Assembly: GCF_028453695.1 (NCBI RefSeq)
Contig: NC_135775.1
Location: forward strand, 2,666,001 to 2,730,000
From: Augochlora pura
Lineage: Eukaryota; Arthropoda; Insecta; Hymenoptera; Halictidae
Direction: 5' to 3'
Length of the DNA: 64,000 nucleotides
The translations under genes were made by a program, and so were the position numbers. Shown here piece after piece: positions 26,201 through 35,325 of this stretch (positions are counted from its first letter, which is position 1; the number at the start of each line of letters is the position of its first letter). The notes under the pieces were generated by a model that saw only the letters and a list, made by a program, of their open reading frames with translations, did not search any database and was not told the origin of the DNA.

Positions 26201-29200
26201 AAGTCCATCGCCAAGAAAGAACCGGAGCCGATTTCCTGGTACGAGGTGCCGGAAAGAGGCGACTTCGGTACGCTGGCGTGCGTCAAGTACGTCGCCGGTA
26301 ATCCACAGTCCATCAGGAGGCCGTACTTCAAGGTGGCCGATCTGCGACCCTCCGATATCAAGAACGACGTTAATTTTCTGAGCTACTACAAAAAGAATCG
26401 GCAGGCGGCTGCCAACGCCTGTGAGTAGTCTAACAACGACAGCAACAACGACGATCGGCACGTGGACGGACTCTCTCTTACACATATACACATTTACACG
26501 TTCACACGTACACACATGTAAATCACAGTGTTTTATCACCGTGCTGTCTAACAAACCAAGCTTCGGACGTTTTGCAATTTTCGGCTTCTATCTCCGCCAC
26601 GTACTCGACGGAACTAGCCAAGCATGATCTCTGTCTCTTTTTGTTTTTCTCTCTTCCTCCCTCTTTCTCTGTTTTTCTTGTAGAGCTCTTTCATTTACTA
26701 GTTCGTGGTTGCACTATGGCTTGGACAGCACGGATTTACTCAACACCTTATAAACACACGCACATATGCACACCTACAAATTTTTCTCTCTCTGTTCGAC
26801 CGAGTCGATCACTGGACGAAGCGACGCCACGAACGAACGACACACGTTTTTCTTTCGAATTACTGTTGTATCGACCGAATCCGTACAAGATACACGTAGT
26901 TAGAGGCACAGGGTAGAAACGAACGATCGCGAGGAGGGCGTAATTACGAATAATCATCGCGGGAAGACGTTCGCGCGCACCTATTCATTCTTCTTCTCGC
27001 ACGGTGGAATCTCGGTTATCCAAACTTATAGCGTTGATTATTGTTTCTTATTTTTAAATTTATTATTTTATTATTTGTTACTATCCTTTTGCCAATATTT
27101 GGATAATAATATTGGATAACGTAAAATACGATTATTTTTGTGTTACTAATTAAAAAAAAAGTAACGTAGGGAAAAAATTTCTAAAAAGTAATTCGAAATT
27201 GGACCAAATAATTGGAATCTCTTCCAGATATTAGAAGCACCAGTCGATCGAACAGTATCTCAAAATTAGTTGTCTAAAAATTGTGTCTAATAATTTCTAT
27301 CATCGCCGGTTCGGATAATCGAGGTTCCCGCGACCAACAAAAGCACCGAAGCAACAGCGAATTATTCGTGGTTGGCCTTCCCCGCGGAGTTACCTGCGAA
27401 CATACATAATAGCACATATATTTCTCGAAGCGAACTTTTTTTGGAAAGAAAATAAAAGCGGCCATGCGACGCCGTTGTGTGCACCTTTCTTTTTCGTTTT
27501 TTTTCTCTCTCTCTCTCCTCGCTCGATGTCTATATCTTTTTCCTAGCCGCCACCCCCCCCCCCCCCCCCATTTTTTGAATGAATGCCACTGTTTCGCAAC
27601 TGTCTGACAATTTTTTGGTTGTGCTGTGCTGGCCTACTGTAATTTTCGTGTTTTTTGTTCCTCCGTTACAACAACAACAACAACACAATTTCTTTTCTTT
27701 TGGTCTTTTTCCTTTGGTATTTTGTTGGTAGTTGCCCGTAGCACTGTTCCCCCCTCGCCCCCCCTTTTACACGTTGTGACTACTTTGGCGAAGACAATTG
27801 AAGCGGCGGCTTTTTTTACGATTCGCTCGGTGTCTCTATTTGCGCATGAACAAATATTTTCTTTTGCAATTGCGTTTACCGGTATTGCGGGATCTCGACG
27901 AATTACGGAAACGGAAACGAGGGCAAGATTATACACAATGGCAGACTCCAAGTGTCGGGCAGAACCAAGACGACCGGGACACGTACACGCAGCTAAATAT
28001 CGCAGAACCACCAGTTCGGCTCTTTTTTGAACGTTTCAGGCAAAGGGTGGAGGGATCGTGTTCCAGAGCTGTACGAGGATCCGACGAAACCGAAAAAGGA
28101 GAAGGAGGGGGACGAGGAGCTCGCCGAGGAGTGACCGCCGCGTCGTCGTCGTCGTCGTCGCGTCGTTCCGTTAATTATCGTTAATTCTCGAATACTCGAC
28201 GAACACTCTCCAACGTCCACCGCGCCCTAACGAGGTCTAAATCCCGGGAACGTTGCGTCCGAGTTTTGACGGCGGCCGTGTGTTCCAGCGGACCGCAATC
28301 GAAGACGGCGTAAAATTTTCTGCGGATCGTTCGCGGTGGGGCTGTTTTGCCATTGTCCCACGAAGAACCGTCCAGTCCCATTAAACCGTTTGTAACAGTT
28401 CCTCGCCCGGCCCGAAAATCCGAAACGGGATCGCCAAGTGTCCGCGATCGCACGGTCGGGGAAAGTTTTTGATTGTCGTTGAACCTGTTCGAGCATGCGA
28501 GAAACATATCCGAATAAAATATAGACGTACCTTTGATTCTTTAATTTGCCGTCTATTCCGTCAGTTTATTATTTTCCTTTGCACGATTTATCGCCGGATT
28601 ATAAAAACCCGAAACCGGCTAGCAAACGATTCCGTTGTTGCGAGGTAAGGCTTCTATTCGTGCTCCATCATACAGAGTGCCCTCGAAAAGCTCCCGGACC
28701 AATGCCAGATCAAATTTCGCTTCGCTCGGGTTTCGAGCGATCCACTTGCTTTTACGCGAAGAGACCGCGCCATCTCTGACTGATCGGTAGACTGCGGATC
28801 GTTATACAAAATTAAAACAGTTCGCAATTGGTACAGGAAATGGGAGAAAGTTATTTTAGTGTTTTTTGTTGCAATACTCTTGCTGGTGTTAGGTTGCAAT
28901 AATTTCTTGGCAGTAAAGATGGGGTGAGTCAACTCACTTGACGCCATTTTGGCTATAGATCCAAAATGTTCTATATGACTTAGTTATATTTTTGATAGTG
29001 TCACTTCTTAATTTATATTCCCTGTTAAACTCTCCAATTATGAAGCTTCGCAACATTTTTATCACCTTCTTCCAAAACTTCATAAAACAGCGTCTGTCAG
29101 GTATGGTATTTTTTCGCTCAGGTACACTCAATTCCTTTTGGCCAGCACTAAAAGGATTAAACATCGATTAGAGGATAACAGAATTTGATTTGAAATAACA

Positions 29201-32200
29201 GGATGGGATAAAAAAATACCTGCACCACGCCAAAATGCGATAAGGGGTGAACCAAGGTGTTAGACAGCTGCACGTTTCCGTCACGAATCCACGGGATCCG
29301 CAGTCTACCGGATCTGTCGTCGATCTGGAAAACCATTCGAATAAAATATTAGGCCAGTTCGGGGACTTTTCGAACGCTCAGCGTACCAGCAACCAGGTCG
29401 GCTGACTTGTTTCATGTCTCTAAACCGGCGCTGAGTGATCGCCGGTTACTAAAAACAGAAACGACACGGTTCGCAAAAATTAACGTTAACGGGGATCGTT
29501 CACGGTGAAGAGGACGGGACGACCGTGCACGTTCTATCGGATCGAGCATAATCGGCGCGGTGTCGTCGAGACGAGAACAACGATGATCTGGTTAGTCGTC
29601 GATTCCACCCGTTTCCAAGATCGTACTGCGTCATGGATCCAGGAAACAAGGAGATTATTTATACTGTTTTTCATCGTCGATACAGATCTCGGACCTCGAC
29701 GTTCTCTAACACCGCTAACTCCATCTCGCTTCTATCGTTGGTGTGTTAACATTGATAACGAGAGCCTAACAACAGCGCCAAGGTCACAATACAACACTGT
29801 ATCCGCAGCGGATATATATCACCGACTAATTTCATAATCGTTGCTCCATCATGCGCGCGTAACACGATCCCCCGCGCGAAACGTCGATCCCCCGTCGTCG
29901 CGCCGTTAACCGAACCGTTTATGTTTCATGTAACCCATAGCGCCGGACCTGCCGATGACGGAGAGAGAGCTGCGAAAGGGTCAGTAGATTTCTCTGATAC
30001 GAAAAAAAAAGACGCGCACCCGCGACCCCGTACGATACATTTTATTCACGTTAAGCGCATTTCTCACGTAATCTGACCCGATTTTAGTGCGAGCGCTACA
30101 GCCTGATTTGGACGAGGCAGCGCTTAAGAAAGGTACGTGGTCCTCCTATCTACCGATGCTACCACCACGGGTCGTTTCACGCCTAATCGATCGCGTACCC
30201 AGGTTAATCAAGCGGAATCCAACTCGGACCGTTTGCCGCTACCGAAAACGCGAATCTTCGAATCGTTTCGGTAGACGGGCTCGCGTATTCTTCGCGAGAG
30301 GAACTATTCTTTCGAGTTTATCGTTTAAACTTTCGAATATTATTTTAAAAGACTATGAACACTGTCAACGTTCTCTTCCATCTCGCGGTCATAACCGTGG
30401 ACGATTGATTTTCCATTCGATGAGCCATCGATGGGCGTGCATCGACCCGAACCCAGCTCCCCGTCGACCGCATGAACAGCATGACTTCACGTGAACCTTG
30501 TACCGTGTGTCTTGTAGTGCGTATAATAGAAATCGAGCAGGAATCGAAGCCGGAAAAGAAGCGGGAATCGAGGCGAGCTAAACCGGAAGCAGCGGCGAAG
30601 AAGGAGCCGGAGCCGGAGAAGAAACCGGAAGTCGTGAAAGCAGCCGAGCCTGAACCGGAGGCCGCGAAGGCTGCGGAACCAGCACCGGAGCCTGCGAAAG
30701 AACCCGAGCCGGCACCGGAACCAGCGAAACAAGCTGAACCGGAACCGACGCCTGAACCCGTCAAAGAGCCTGAACCGGCACCAGCGCCTGTCAAAGAGCC
30801 GGCGAAGCCTACGAAGGCGAAAGCTAAGAGAGCTGCCGCGGCTCCTGCTCCAGAGCCTGCTCCGGAGCCGGTTAAAGAACCGGTTAAAGAGGCAGCTCCT
30901 GAACCAGTTGTAGAAGCAGCTCCTGAACCAGTTGTAGAAGCAGCTCCTGAGCCAGTTGTAGAAGCAGCTCCTGAGCCAGCTCCTGAACCAGCTCCAGAGC
31001 CAGCTCCAGTTGCAGAGGCGGCTCCAGAACCGGCTCCGGCCGAGGAAGCAGCTCCGGAGCCGGCAGCCGAAGAGAAGCCGGCCGAGAAATCGGAGCCGGA
31101 AGCGAAAGAGGCCGCGCCGGAAGCGGGTTCAGAGCCGCAGGCCGCGGAGCCCGTAAGTGAAACGGAAGCGGCAGCCGAAAAGCAGTCGGAGGACAAGAAC
31201 GGTATGTTAGCCGACGATAGACACTAAACGGGCAACGAAAGTATTATAGATTGCGTCAGAGCGGGGCGAGTATACTCCTCGTAAGGTTTATCGTGCTGCT
31301 CGTAAAATCCCTGTCTTGCGAAGTCTGTCTTCTTGTTCGATGTCGCATGAAACGTCCCTCGTCACGTGTTACGTTCCGTCTACGAACGGCTATCAAAAGC
31401 GTCGACGCACGCAAACAGTCGTAAAATGTTGATACCCATGTACGTTCCGTAAGGTGCACATCAGGATCACGCGAAAGACCCCGGTATACACGACTCGATA
31501 CGCCGATCGGTTCTACGGGTAATAAGGGTCGACCGACCGACCGGTTTCACGATGTGCTTTCTATTACAGTGAAGCAAGAGAAGGAGGACGCGATCAAGAA
31601 GATAGAGCAGTACCTTGTCAAGGCTGCCGAGGAGTCCAAGTAAGTGAATCGTTGGAAAGGATTGGATCGAGGACGTCAGGCTTTGGTTTGCGGAAGATTT
31701 TTCGTAGGGTTGGCCGAGTTAGGCGAACGTAGTGGGATATATGCAATGCGGAAAAATATTATAGAATATTCTGTAATATGTTCTAGGATTATTATATTTC
31801 ATATTATATTCTATATTGTATTCTACAATATAATATATAATATAATTCGACTCAGCTATCGAAACGCACACTTTCGAAATTTTACCTGGAAAATCACTGA
31901 TAGTTTATTTTTGTCCGAATGCCACCCCTCGGTCGAGGAAAAAAAAAGAGGACGGTCTCTTAAGCCTAAAACGCTTCTGTTTGCCTAATTAGTTCGGCAA
32001 CGGTGGTCCTATTCTTGTACGAAAAAATGAACAATGTATTCCGCTCGTATTCCAGAAATGTATGCAAACGGATCGTATGTATTCAGAGTTCTTGAACAGT
32101 ATGTTTGCACTTGAGCTCCCTGTTACACGTGTACCTAAATACTCGGTACACGTGTAGTTAATGTACCCCGTTGAAACGTGTGTGCTTCGTAATACACGGA

Positions 32201-34422
32201 CACACGTGTAATTAATGTATCCGTGTTTGAATTCGTTCGAAAGGTATAACGATTAGATTTTTCGAATTTTGCGAAGGCGTATAGCAAAAAGTTAACATCA
32301 TTATTTGCTAATGGAATAAAGTGAATGGAAAGTCAATAGAATTGCGAGTTTTTTGGAAACTGTTTTATTCTATTAACTTTTCGTTTCGATGCTGAAAAGG
32401 TGAAGTGTTCGATTTTTGAACGAGTTGAAACACGGTTAATTACACGCGTGCACGTGTACAGTCGAGAGTTAAAGTGTTCACATATCTTTAAAAAATGTAT
32501 ACATTTTTTAAAACTGGTTGCTTTCTTTTTTTAAATTTTGCTATTACTTAGTATAGAGACTTTTTTAATTTTAAAGCCAAAGGCCTTATTTAAAGCCTAT
32601 TTTGCACCTGCCGTCCTGGCGTTTCTATTCACGACAGTCGTCCTCGAGAGCTTAAATTTCCAATGCAGAAGTCGAGACGGAGATCTTGCAACGAATTTAG
32701 TCGCGAAGGTACAATGCTAAATGTTGACCCCAGGACCCTGGAAGAAAGGAAGCAGGCGGCGGAGGATGAAAGAGTGAGGCTCGAGCTGGAGGAGACGAAG
32801 GCGTGGGAGGCTCTGCAGGTGGCGCAGGAACGAGTGGCGCATCTCGACGAAATCCGCGAGCAAGAATCCGCGGCGGCCGAGAGGGAAGTCGAGGAGGCCA
32901 AAATGGAGGCCGATCGGGTGGAAACCGAGAGAATATTGGAGGCGGAAAGGTAACTTGGCCCCTATCGGGAAAGAGCTTTAGCCGAGCTCCTCTATGAAGC
33001 CGCAGGTGTTTGGTGTGCGGATTGTCCGCCGATGAAATATCGATTTCCTTCGGTGTTCAGGCAACTGGAGGAGGCCCGTGTGACAGCCATATTGGAGGAG
33101 CAGGAGAGAATGGTCATCGAGGAACACCTCGAGGAAGTCCGGCAGAAGGAGGAGCAGGAGGAGAGGCTGGCGAACGTCGCGATCGACGACGCCGACGAAG
33201 TGAAAGACGCCGATTGTCGCTGCGACGAACAGCTCGAGAGCGAGATCACCGATCAGGAGAGAGAGGAGAAACCCTACGAGCTGATCGTCGACGACGAAAC
33301 GAGGGTGAGTCGACGACCAGTCGACGACCGTTGCTCATTGCTCCCGCGCCGCGCCGGAAATCGATCGCACTCGACGGCGCGCGTCCCGACTTTTAACTCG
33401 AAACGACGACATTTAAACGCGCTATTTAATATTTCAAATGCCCCGGAAGTACAATAAATTCACGATCTTCGACACGTTGTCGATAGTCCGACCGATACGA
33501 TTTCGGGAAAATGAATCGGGCAAACGATAAACTTGGGCTAGCTTAAACGCTTTGACTGACGTGTCACGGATACACGGGTGACGAAATTATTTGCTCGGAT
33601 TTGAAAGCTAATTTCTACGCTTTTGTACCGACATCATTTTATTAGGATCCATGAAACGCCAGAATTTAAGAGATTTGCTCTTTCGCGGAAATGTTACAGA
33701 TTTGAAAGAGCTGTAAAAAAGATTAGACACTTTTTGCCGAGACTAATCCTAATGTAAATTTGAAGATTAAAGCCCCCTCTTTCAAATGACCCCTTAAACT
33801 TTGGTGTACGATCCTTTCCAGTCGCTTTATTGAGCTTAGAACGTAAGCTCTACTGCCTGCTCTACAATAATGTACAATGCACGCGGAGGCTTTACACGAC
33901 CGAACCTGTTCCTCGTTTCTGTTCCATAAAGCGACGACAAAAAAAATCGTGCACCATATTTCGCGAGGGGTTGCCGTAATGTGGAAGCTTCAATCTTCAA
34001 AATGATGGTAGATTTATTCATAAAAAGAATAGTGCAACGTTTCTGCATACGTTTCAGTTCGCGTCATTTCGGAGCAAATCTATGTATTCAGGTTTTCTGC
34101 TAGCTAATCATATGTCGCAGTTTTCTGAATTAATATAATTACAAATTCTAGGCAAAACTTTTAGTACGAATAATGAGACTGTGAGATCTCAGAATACGAT
34201 TTTGGATAAACCTGCATCTTAATGAAATTCTTTTGTCGTCAGATCGAGGAGGATATTGTGGAGGAAGAACATATTGAAATGGACGCCCCGTTCGTCGAGG
34301 AGCCACACGGTGCGGAAGGAAAATCGCACGGAGGCGCGACGAGCATCGAAGAGACGACGAAGATCGACGAGGTGGCGTCCGGCGGAGAGGAGAGCTTCGA
34401 GTGGGGCGACGAGGACGCCTAA
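14154..34422 (+). CDS. Mf: Myofilin-like thick-filament muscle protein gene, multiple isoforms
   Basis: Myofilin is an insect protein of the muscle thick-filament core, about 20 kDa in its short form. Exons, all GT-AG: 14154-14228 (leader), 18237-18620 (terminal A), 21378-21704 (terminal B), 24936-25166, 25679-25767, 26131-26420, 28040-28134 (terminal C), 29941-29979, 30088-30132, 30518-31201, 31570-31639, 32734-32949, 33061-33304, 34243-34422 (terminal D). Phases agree at every junction. Predicted isoforms are leader+A 153 aa, leader+B 133 aa, leader+body+C 259 aa and leader+body+cassettes+tail 720 aa. In the longest, residues 1-25 are the Tyr/Arg leader, 26-228 a conserved basic body, about 257-484 Pro/Ala/Glu repeats, 485-661 coiled coil and 662-720 an acidic tail. 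No signal peptide or membrane segment is evident. The short isoform size and absence of enzymatic motifs fit myofilin. The family name is from memory, and another insect thick-filament gene is possible. The gene structure itself is firm. Confidence 0.68.
18237..18620 (+). CDS. Mf: Terminal exon A: short myofilin isoform
   Basis: The acceptor is TTTACAG at 18230-18236; an alternative in-frame acceptor ends at 18242 and would drop two codons (KQ). The frame stays open for 127 codons to TAA at 18618. The protein begins with an aromatic/Pro-rich stretch (DYFPWEKVPFVPRPSLVPDP), continues with Lys/Asp-rich segments and ends ALHTPSWYRF. With the leader it makes about 153 residues, roughly 17 kDa, in the size range of classical myofilin. 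Codons show strong G/C preference at third positions, unlike the flanking introns. Confidence 0.85.
   Translation, partial: KQDYFPWEKVPFVPRPSLVPDPFTVWGRKKQDPKKEFYQYVTLKDKEGVVRGKNAAKDEHKRQLVQGGAVSKVSLDAATELATKGHVFEKGVLSRQQAATRHAAITTPASDRTRILMALHTPSWYRF
18945..18950 (+). terminator. Mf: Poly(A) signal after terminal exon A
   Basis: AATAAA lies about 325 nt downstream of the exon A stop codon, consistent with transcript termination there for the short isoform. Confidence 0.55.
19094..19366. mobile_element. Non-autonomous DNA transposon remnant, TA-flanked
   Basis: The left end TACAGTGTGGCC (19094) and right end CCACCCTGTA (to 19366) are inverted complements with few mismatches, each bounded by TA, the Tc1/mariner-type target duplication. 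The 273-bp interior has no open frame. The CACCCTGTATA end is widespread among insect repeats. It sits in the intron after terminal exon A, downstream of that exon's poly(A) signal. Confidence 0.55.
21378..21704 (+). CDS. Mf: Terminal exon B: Ser/Tyr-rich alternative C-terminus
   Basis: The acceptor TCTATAG ends at 21377 and the frame is phase 0, open for 108 codons to TAA at 21702. With the leader it predicts 133 residues. It is rich in Ser, Tyr, Arg and Gly, with a seven-Ser run near the start, and ends RHFSYRV. No cysteine is present. The composition suggests an unstructured, phosphorylatable tail. I do not recognise a named domain. The alternative that this is a separate gene is less likely because the phase and Tyr/Arg style match the leader. 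Confidence 0.75.
   Translation, partial: TPRHYVVRDYPEAGLRTAQEQYSYAYTNTSSSSSSSATDPYSRRPQRTSYSQESVVKRESGPYGSYSTERSARTSTGGGPGGYHSSYESHTSGRLPGGTSYRHFSYRV
22074..22210. mobile_element. MITE-like element with pogo/Tigger-type ends
   Basis: The left end GAGCCTCGGTTATCCGAAA (22074-22092) and the right end ATTCGGATACCCGAGGCT (22192-22209) are inverted complements with one mismatch across 17 bases. A CAG just outside the left end (22069-22071) fits the CAGT start of pogo-type elements. Interior about 100 bp, non-coding. It lies in the 3' UTR of terminal exon B. Confidence 0.65.
22441..22587. mobile_element. 147-bp MITE, GACYGCGGAT family
   Basis: ATAGACCGCGGAT at 22441-22453 and ATCCGCGGTCTAT at 22575-22587 are exact 13-bp inverted repeats. 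Reading the ends as GACCGCGGAT flanked by TA gives a TA target duplication. No coding capacity. Related paired element at 28785, and unpaired ends elsewhere in the window. Confidence 0.65.
22789..22794 (+). terminator. Mf: Poly(A) signal after terminal exon B
   Basis: AATAAA about 1.1 kb after the exon B stop, the first good candidate downstream. It implies a long 3' UTR carrying the two small transposon remnants. Confidence 0.4.
23139..23159. repeat. Lone end of the GACYGCGGAT repeat family
   Basis: GGACCCGCGGATCTTTATGT resembles the ends at 22441 and 28785. No partner end was found close by. Confidence 0.35.
23640..23800. repeat. TA-rich simple repeat stretch
   Basis: Interrupted TATA, ATATAC and CACACG repeats with short (TA)n runs, intronic in the muscle gene. 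Confidence 0.7.
24936..25166 (+). CDS. Mf: Body exon 1 of long myofilin-like isoforms
   Basis: The acceptor CCTCTAG ends at 24935 and the donor GTAAGT starts at 25167; both are phase 0, 77 codons. The translation is basic and His/Arg/Pro-rich (LRSIPRMPYVAHKRLVTVIH at its start) and looks tightly folded and conserved. With the leader it gives residues 1-102. Third-position G/C preference is strong, and the reading frame closes with the next two exons. Confidence 0.85.
25563..25616. repeat. (CT)n/(TA)n compound microsatellite
   Basis: TCTCTCTC, then nine TA units, then interrupted CT repeats, in the intron about 60 bp before the next coding exon. Confidence 0.85.
25679..25767 (+). CDS. Mf: Body exon 2
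   Basis: The acceptor TTCTTCGCAG ends at 25678 and the donor GTATTT begins at 25768. It enters in phase 0 and leaves in phase 2. Encodes YFDDEAREIRAKVDSLLRRV and then HVFVPRAVA, an amphipathic helical stretch. The split serine codon AG|C is completed by the next exon. Confidence 0.85.
26131..26420 (+). CDS. Mf: Body exon 3
   Basis: The acceptor TTTCCAG ends at 26130 and the donor GTGAGT begins at 26421. It enters completing the split Ser codon and leaves in phase 1. It encodes about 97 residues with alternating acidic and basic patches and a run of aromatic turns (PISWYEVPERGDFGTLACVK). The phase-1 exit matches both terminal exon C (28040) and the cassette exon at 29941 or the exon at 30518, so this is the branch point for the alternative tails. 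Confidence 0.88.
27006..27328. mobile_element. 323-bp AT-rich MITE with pogo/Tigger-type ends
   Basis: GGAATCTCGGTTATCCAAAC (27006-27025) and GTTCGGATAATCGAGGTTCC (27309-27328) are inverted complements with three mismatches in 20. The interior is AT-rich with no open frame. It lies in the intron after body exon 3. Confidence 0.7.
27552..27569. repeat. Poly(C) tract
   Basis: A run of 17 or so C residues following CA. Such tracts are prone to sequencing length error. Confidence 0.85.
28040..28134 (+). CDS. Mf: Terminal exon C: short charged tail
   Basis: The acceptor ACGTTTCAG ends at 28039. Its first two bases complete the split codon from body exon 3 (T|GC, Cys), and the frame runs 30 codons to TGA at 28132. 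Tail KGWRDRVPELYEDPTKPKKE followed by KEGDEELAEE. It yields a 259-residue isoform. The charged Lys/Glu ending resembles the exon-30518 composition but is far shorter. Confidence 0.82.
28513..28518 (+). terminator. Mf: Poly(A) signal after terminal exon C
   Basis: AATAAA about 380 nt after the exon C stop. Confidence 0.55.
28785..29310. mobile_element. 526-bp element with perfect 16-bp inverted ends, GACYGCGGAT family
   Basis: CGGTAGACTGCGGATC (28785-28800) and GATCCGCAGTCTACCG (29295-29310) are exact inverted complements. The TA just outside GACTGCGGATC on both sides fits a TA target duplication. The interior has only short frames, so it is non-autonomous. It lies in the intron between terminal exon C and the first cassette. 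Confidence 0.7.
29941..29979 (+). CDS. Mf: Cassette exon 1 (13 codons), phase 1/1
   Basis: The acceptor AACCCATAG ends at 29940 and the donor GTCAGT begins at 29980. Thirty-nine bases enter and leave in phase 1, so it can be skipped without a frame change. Encodes SPDLPMTERELRK after joining body exon 3. Confidence 0.7.
30088..30132 (+). CDS. Mf: Cassette exon 2 (15 codons), phase 1/1
   Basis: The acceptor CGATTTTAG ends at 30087 and the donor GTACGT begins at 30133. Forty-five bases, again symmetric phase 1. Encodes VRALQPDLDEAALKK. It starts with Val-Arg, as does the next exon (VRIIEIEQ), a likeness that suggests related or duplicated exon starts. Confidence 0.7.
30518..31201 (+). CDS. Mf: Pro/Ala/Glu-repeat exon (228 codons)
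   Basis: The acceptor GTCTTGTAG ends at 30517 and the donor GTATGT begins at 31202, phase 1/1. After a Lys/Glu-rich start it becomes low-complexity, dominated by EPEP, APEP and AAPEPVV units, with at least three near-identical AAPEPVVE copies around 30895-30970. Such sequence is extended and flexible. Pro/Ala/Glu-rich extensions are known in insect flight-muscle proteins (for example troponin H), which supports a sarcomeric role. Because the exon is phase-symmetric, repeat length can change and the exon can be skipped without loss of frame. A shadow frame on the minus strand is a by-product of the repeat. Confidence 0.8.
31570..31639 (+). CDS. Mf: Coiled-coil exon 1
   Basis: The acceptor CTATTACAG ends at 31569 and the donor GTAAGT begins at 31640. 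Encodes VKQEKEDAIKKIEQYLVKAA followed by EES and a split Lys codon. It enters in phase 1 and leaves in phase 2, with heptad-like spacing of hydrophobics. Confidence 0.8.
32734..32949 (+). CDS. Mf: Coiled-coil exon 2
   Basis: The acceptor TGACCCCAG ends at 32733 and the donor GTAACT begins at 32950. It encodes about 72 residues dominated by Glu, Arg, Ala and Leu (for example LDEIREQESAAAEREVEEAK), a clear coiled coil without Pro or Gly. Phase 2 exit. Confidence 0.85.
33061..33304 (+). CDS. Mf: Coiled-coil exon 3
   Basis: The acceptor GGTGTTCAG ends at 33060 and the donor GTGAGT begins at 33305. It encodes about 82 residues. The coiled coil continues to about the middle (ILEEQERMVIEEHLEEVRQK), then becomes acidic with two Cys separated by one residue (CRC). 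Exits in phase 0. Confidence 0.85.
34243..34422 (+). CDS. Mf: Terminal exon D: acidic C-terminus of the 720-residue isoform
   Basis: The acceptor TGTCGTCAG ends at 34242 and the frame runs 59 codons to TAA at 34420. The sequence is very acidic and ends FEWGDEDA. It completes the longest isoform, whose total of 2163 coding bases is an exact multiple of three. Confidence 0.82.
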   Translation: MEEDIVEEEHIEMDAPFVEEPHGAEGKSHGGATSIEETTKIDEVASGGEESFEWGDEDA

Positions 34423-35319
34423 TCGTTTCGTTGTTAATTAATAGGATCGCATCTCATTACGCCGCGAGTAAAAGGAAGATGAATACTTGTCAATTACGTA
34501 CGAGTCCTGTTGAATGTTGATCGATTTCAATCGCTTCGAATATCTTGCCCTCTATTTCTATCTATTTATCTCCGTCTCTACATCTTTTCCACCTCGAGTC
34601 ATTCGCATCCTTTATTTATTTCATTGTCGGCGGTAGGTAATTTATAAACGGCAACCAGTCGATCGACGTCGAGCGTCGATTTTCGTCGGTCTGCCGAACG
34701 GACGTCACCGGTGTAACCATACTTCATTTCGCGGCCGTGCCGAGTAACGCGTCAGAAGCCTCGAGGAATCGAAATACAGTATCTCTCTCTAGCGAGAGAC
34801 GCGATCGATCCCTTGACCGAGTCGATTTTCATTAGAACCGTAGCCCGCATCCTGTTATTTATTCTATTTCCATTTCTCTCATTGCGTGTCCTTTCTGACG
34901 TATTACTCGATCGACATCGAAGAACGCTCCAGCTCGGTATAATGGAACTCATAAATAATTCAAGGGGGGGCGCATCGCAAAAGCGAAATAAGCATATAAG
35001 AAATTATTAAACCGAGAACGATCGCGTCGAAGACAAACTGTCGATACAATTTAAGCCGGGCATTATTGCTCTCGAGAGTCTACTCTCGCGAGCGGTACGA
35101 ACAATCGCATGCCGCTTTCGCGCGCGCGCGTCCGTAAACTTTTTCAACGAGCTTCCGCTGCGTTCTTCGTTTAGGAGAAACATCAAACGATTCAAGATAA
35201 ATACATTTACTCCGATGTTCCTATGCTCGGATCACACTGCACGTTCGTATGTCTCTGTAGCACGCACTGTATACTATATATTATTCACGCAATGCCTATT
35301 TTGTCTATACTTATACGAT

Positions 35320-35325
35320 AATAAA
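35320..35325 (+). terminator. Mf: Poly(A) signal of the long isoform
   Basis: AATAAA about 900 nt after the exon D stop, the first exact hexamer downstream. Confidence 0.45.

Noticed and set aside
30345..31196. 283-codon minus-strand frame rich in Gly/Ser/Ala
   Set aside because: It is the exact shadow of the Pro/Ala/Glu repeat exon; GAR/GCN codon repeats leave the opposite strand free of stops.
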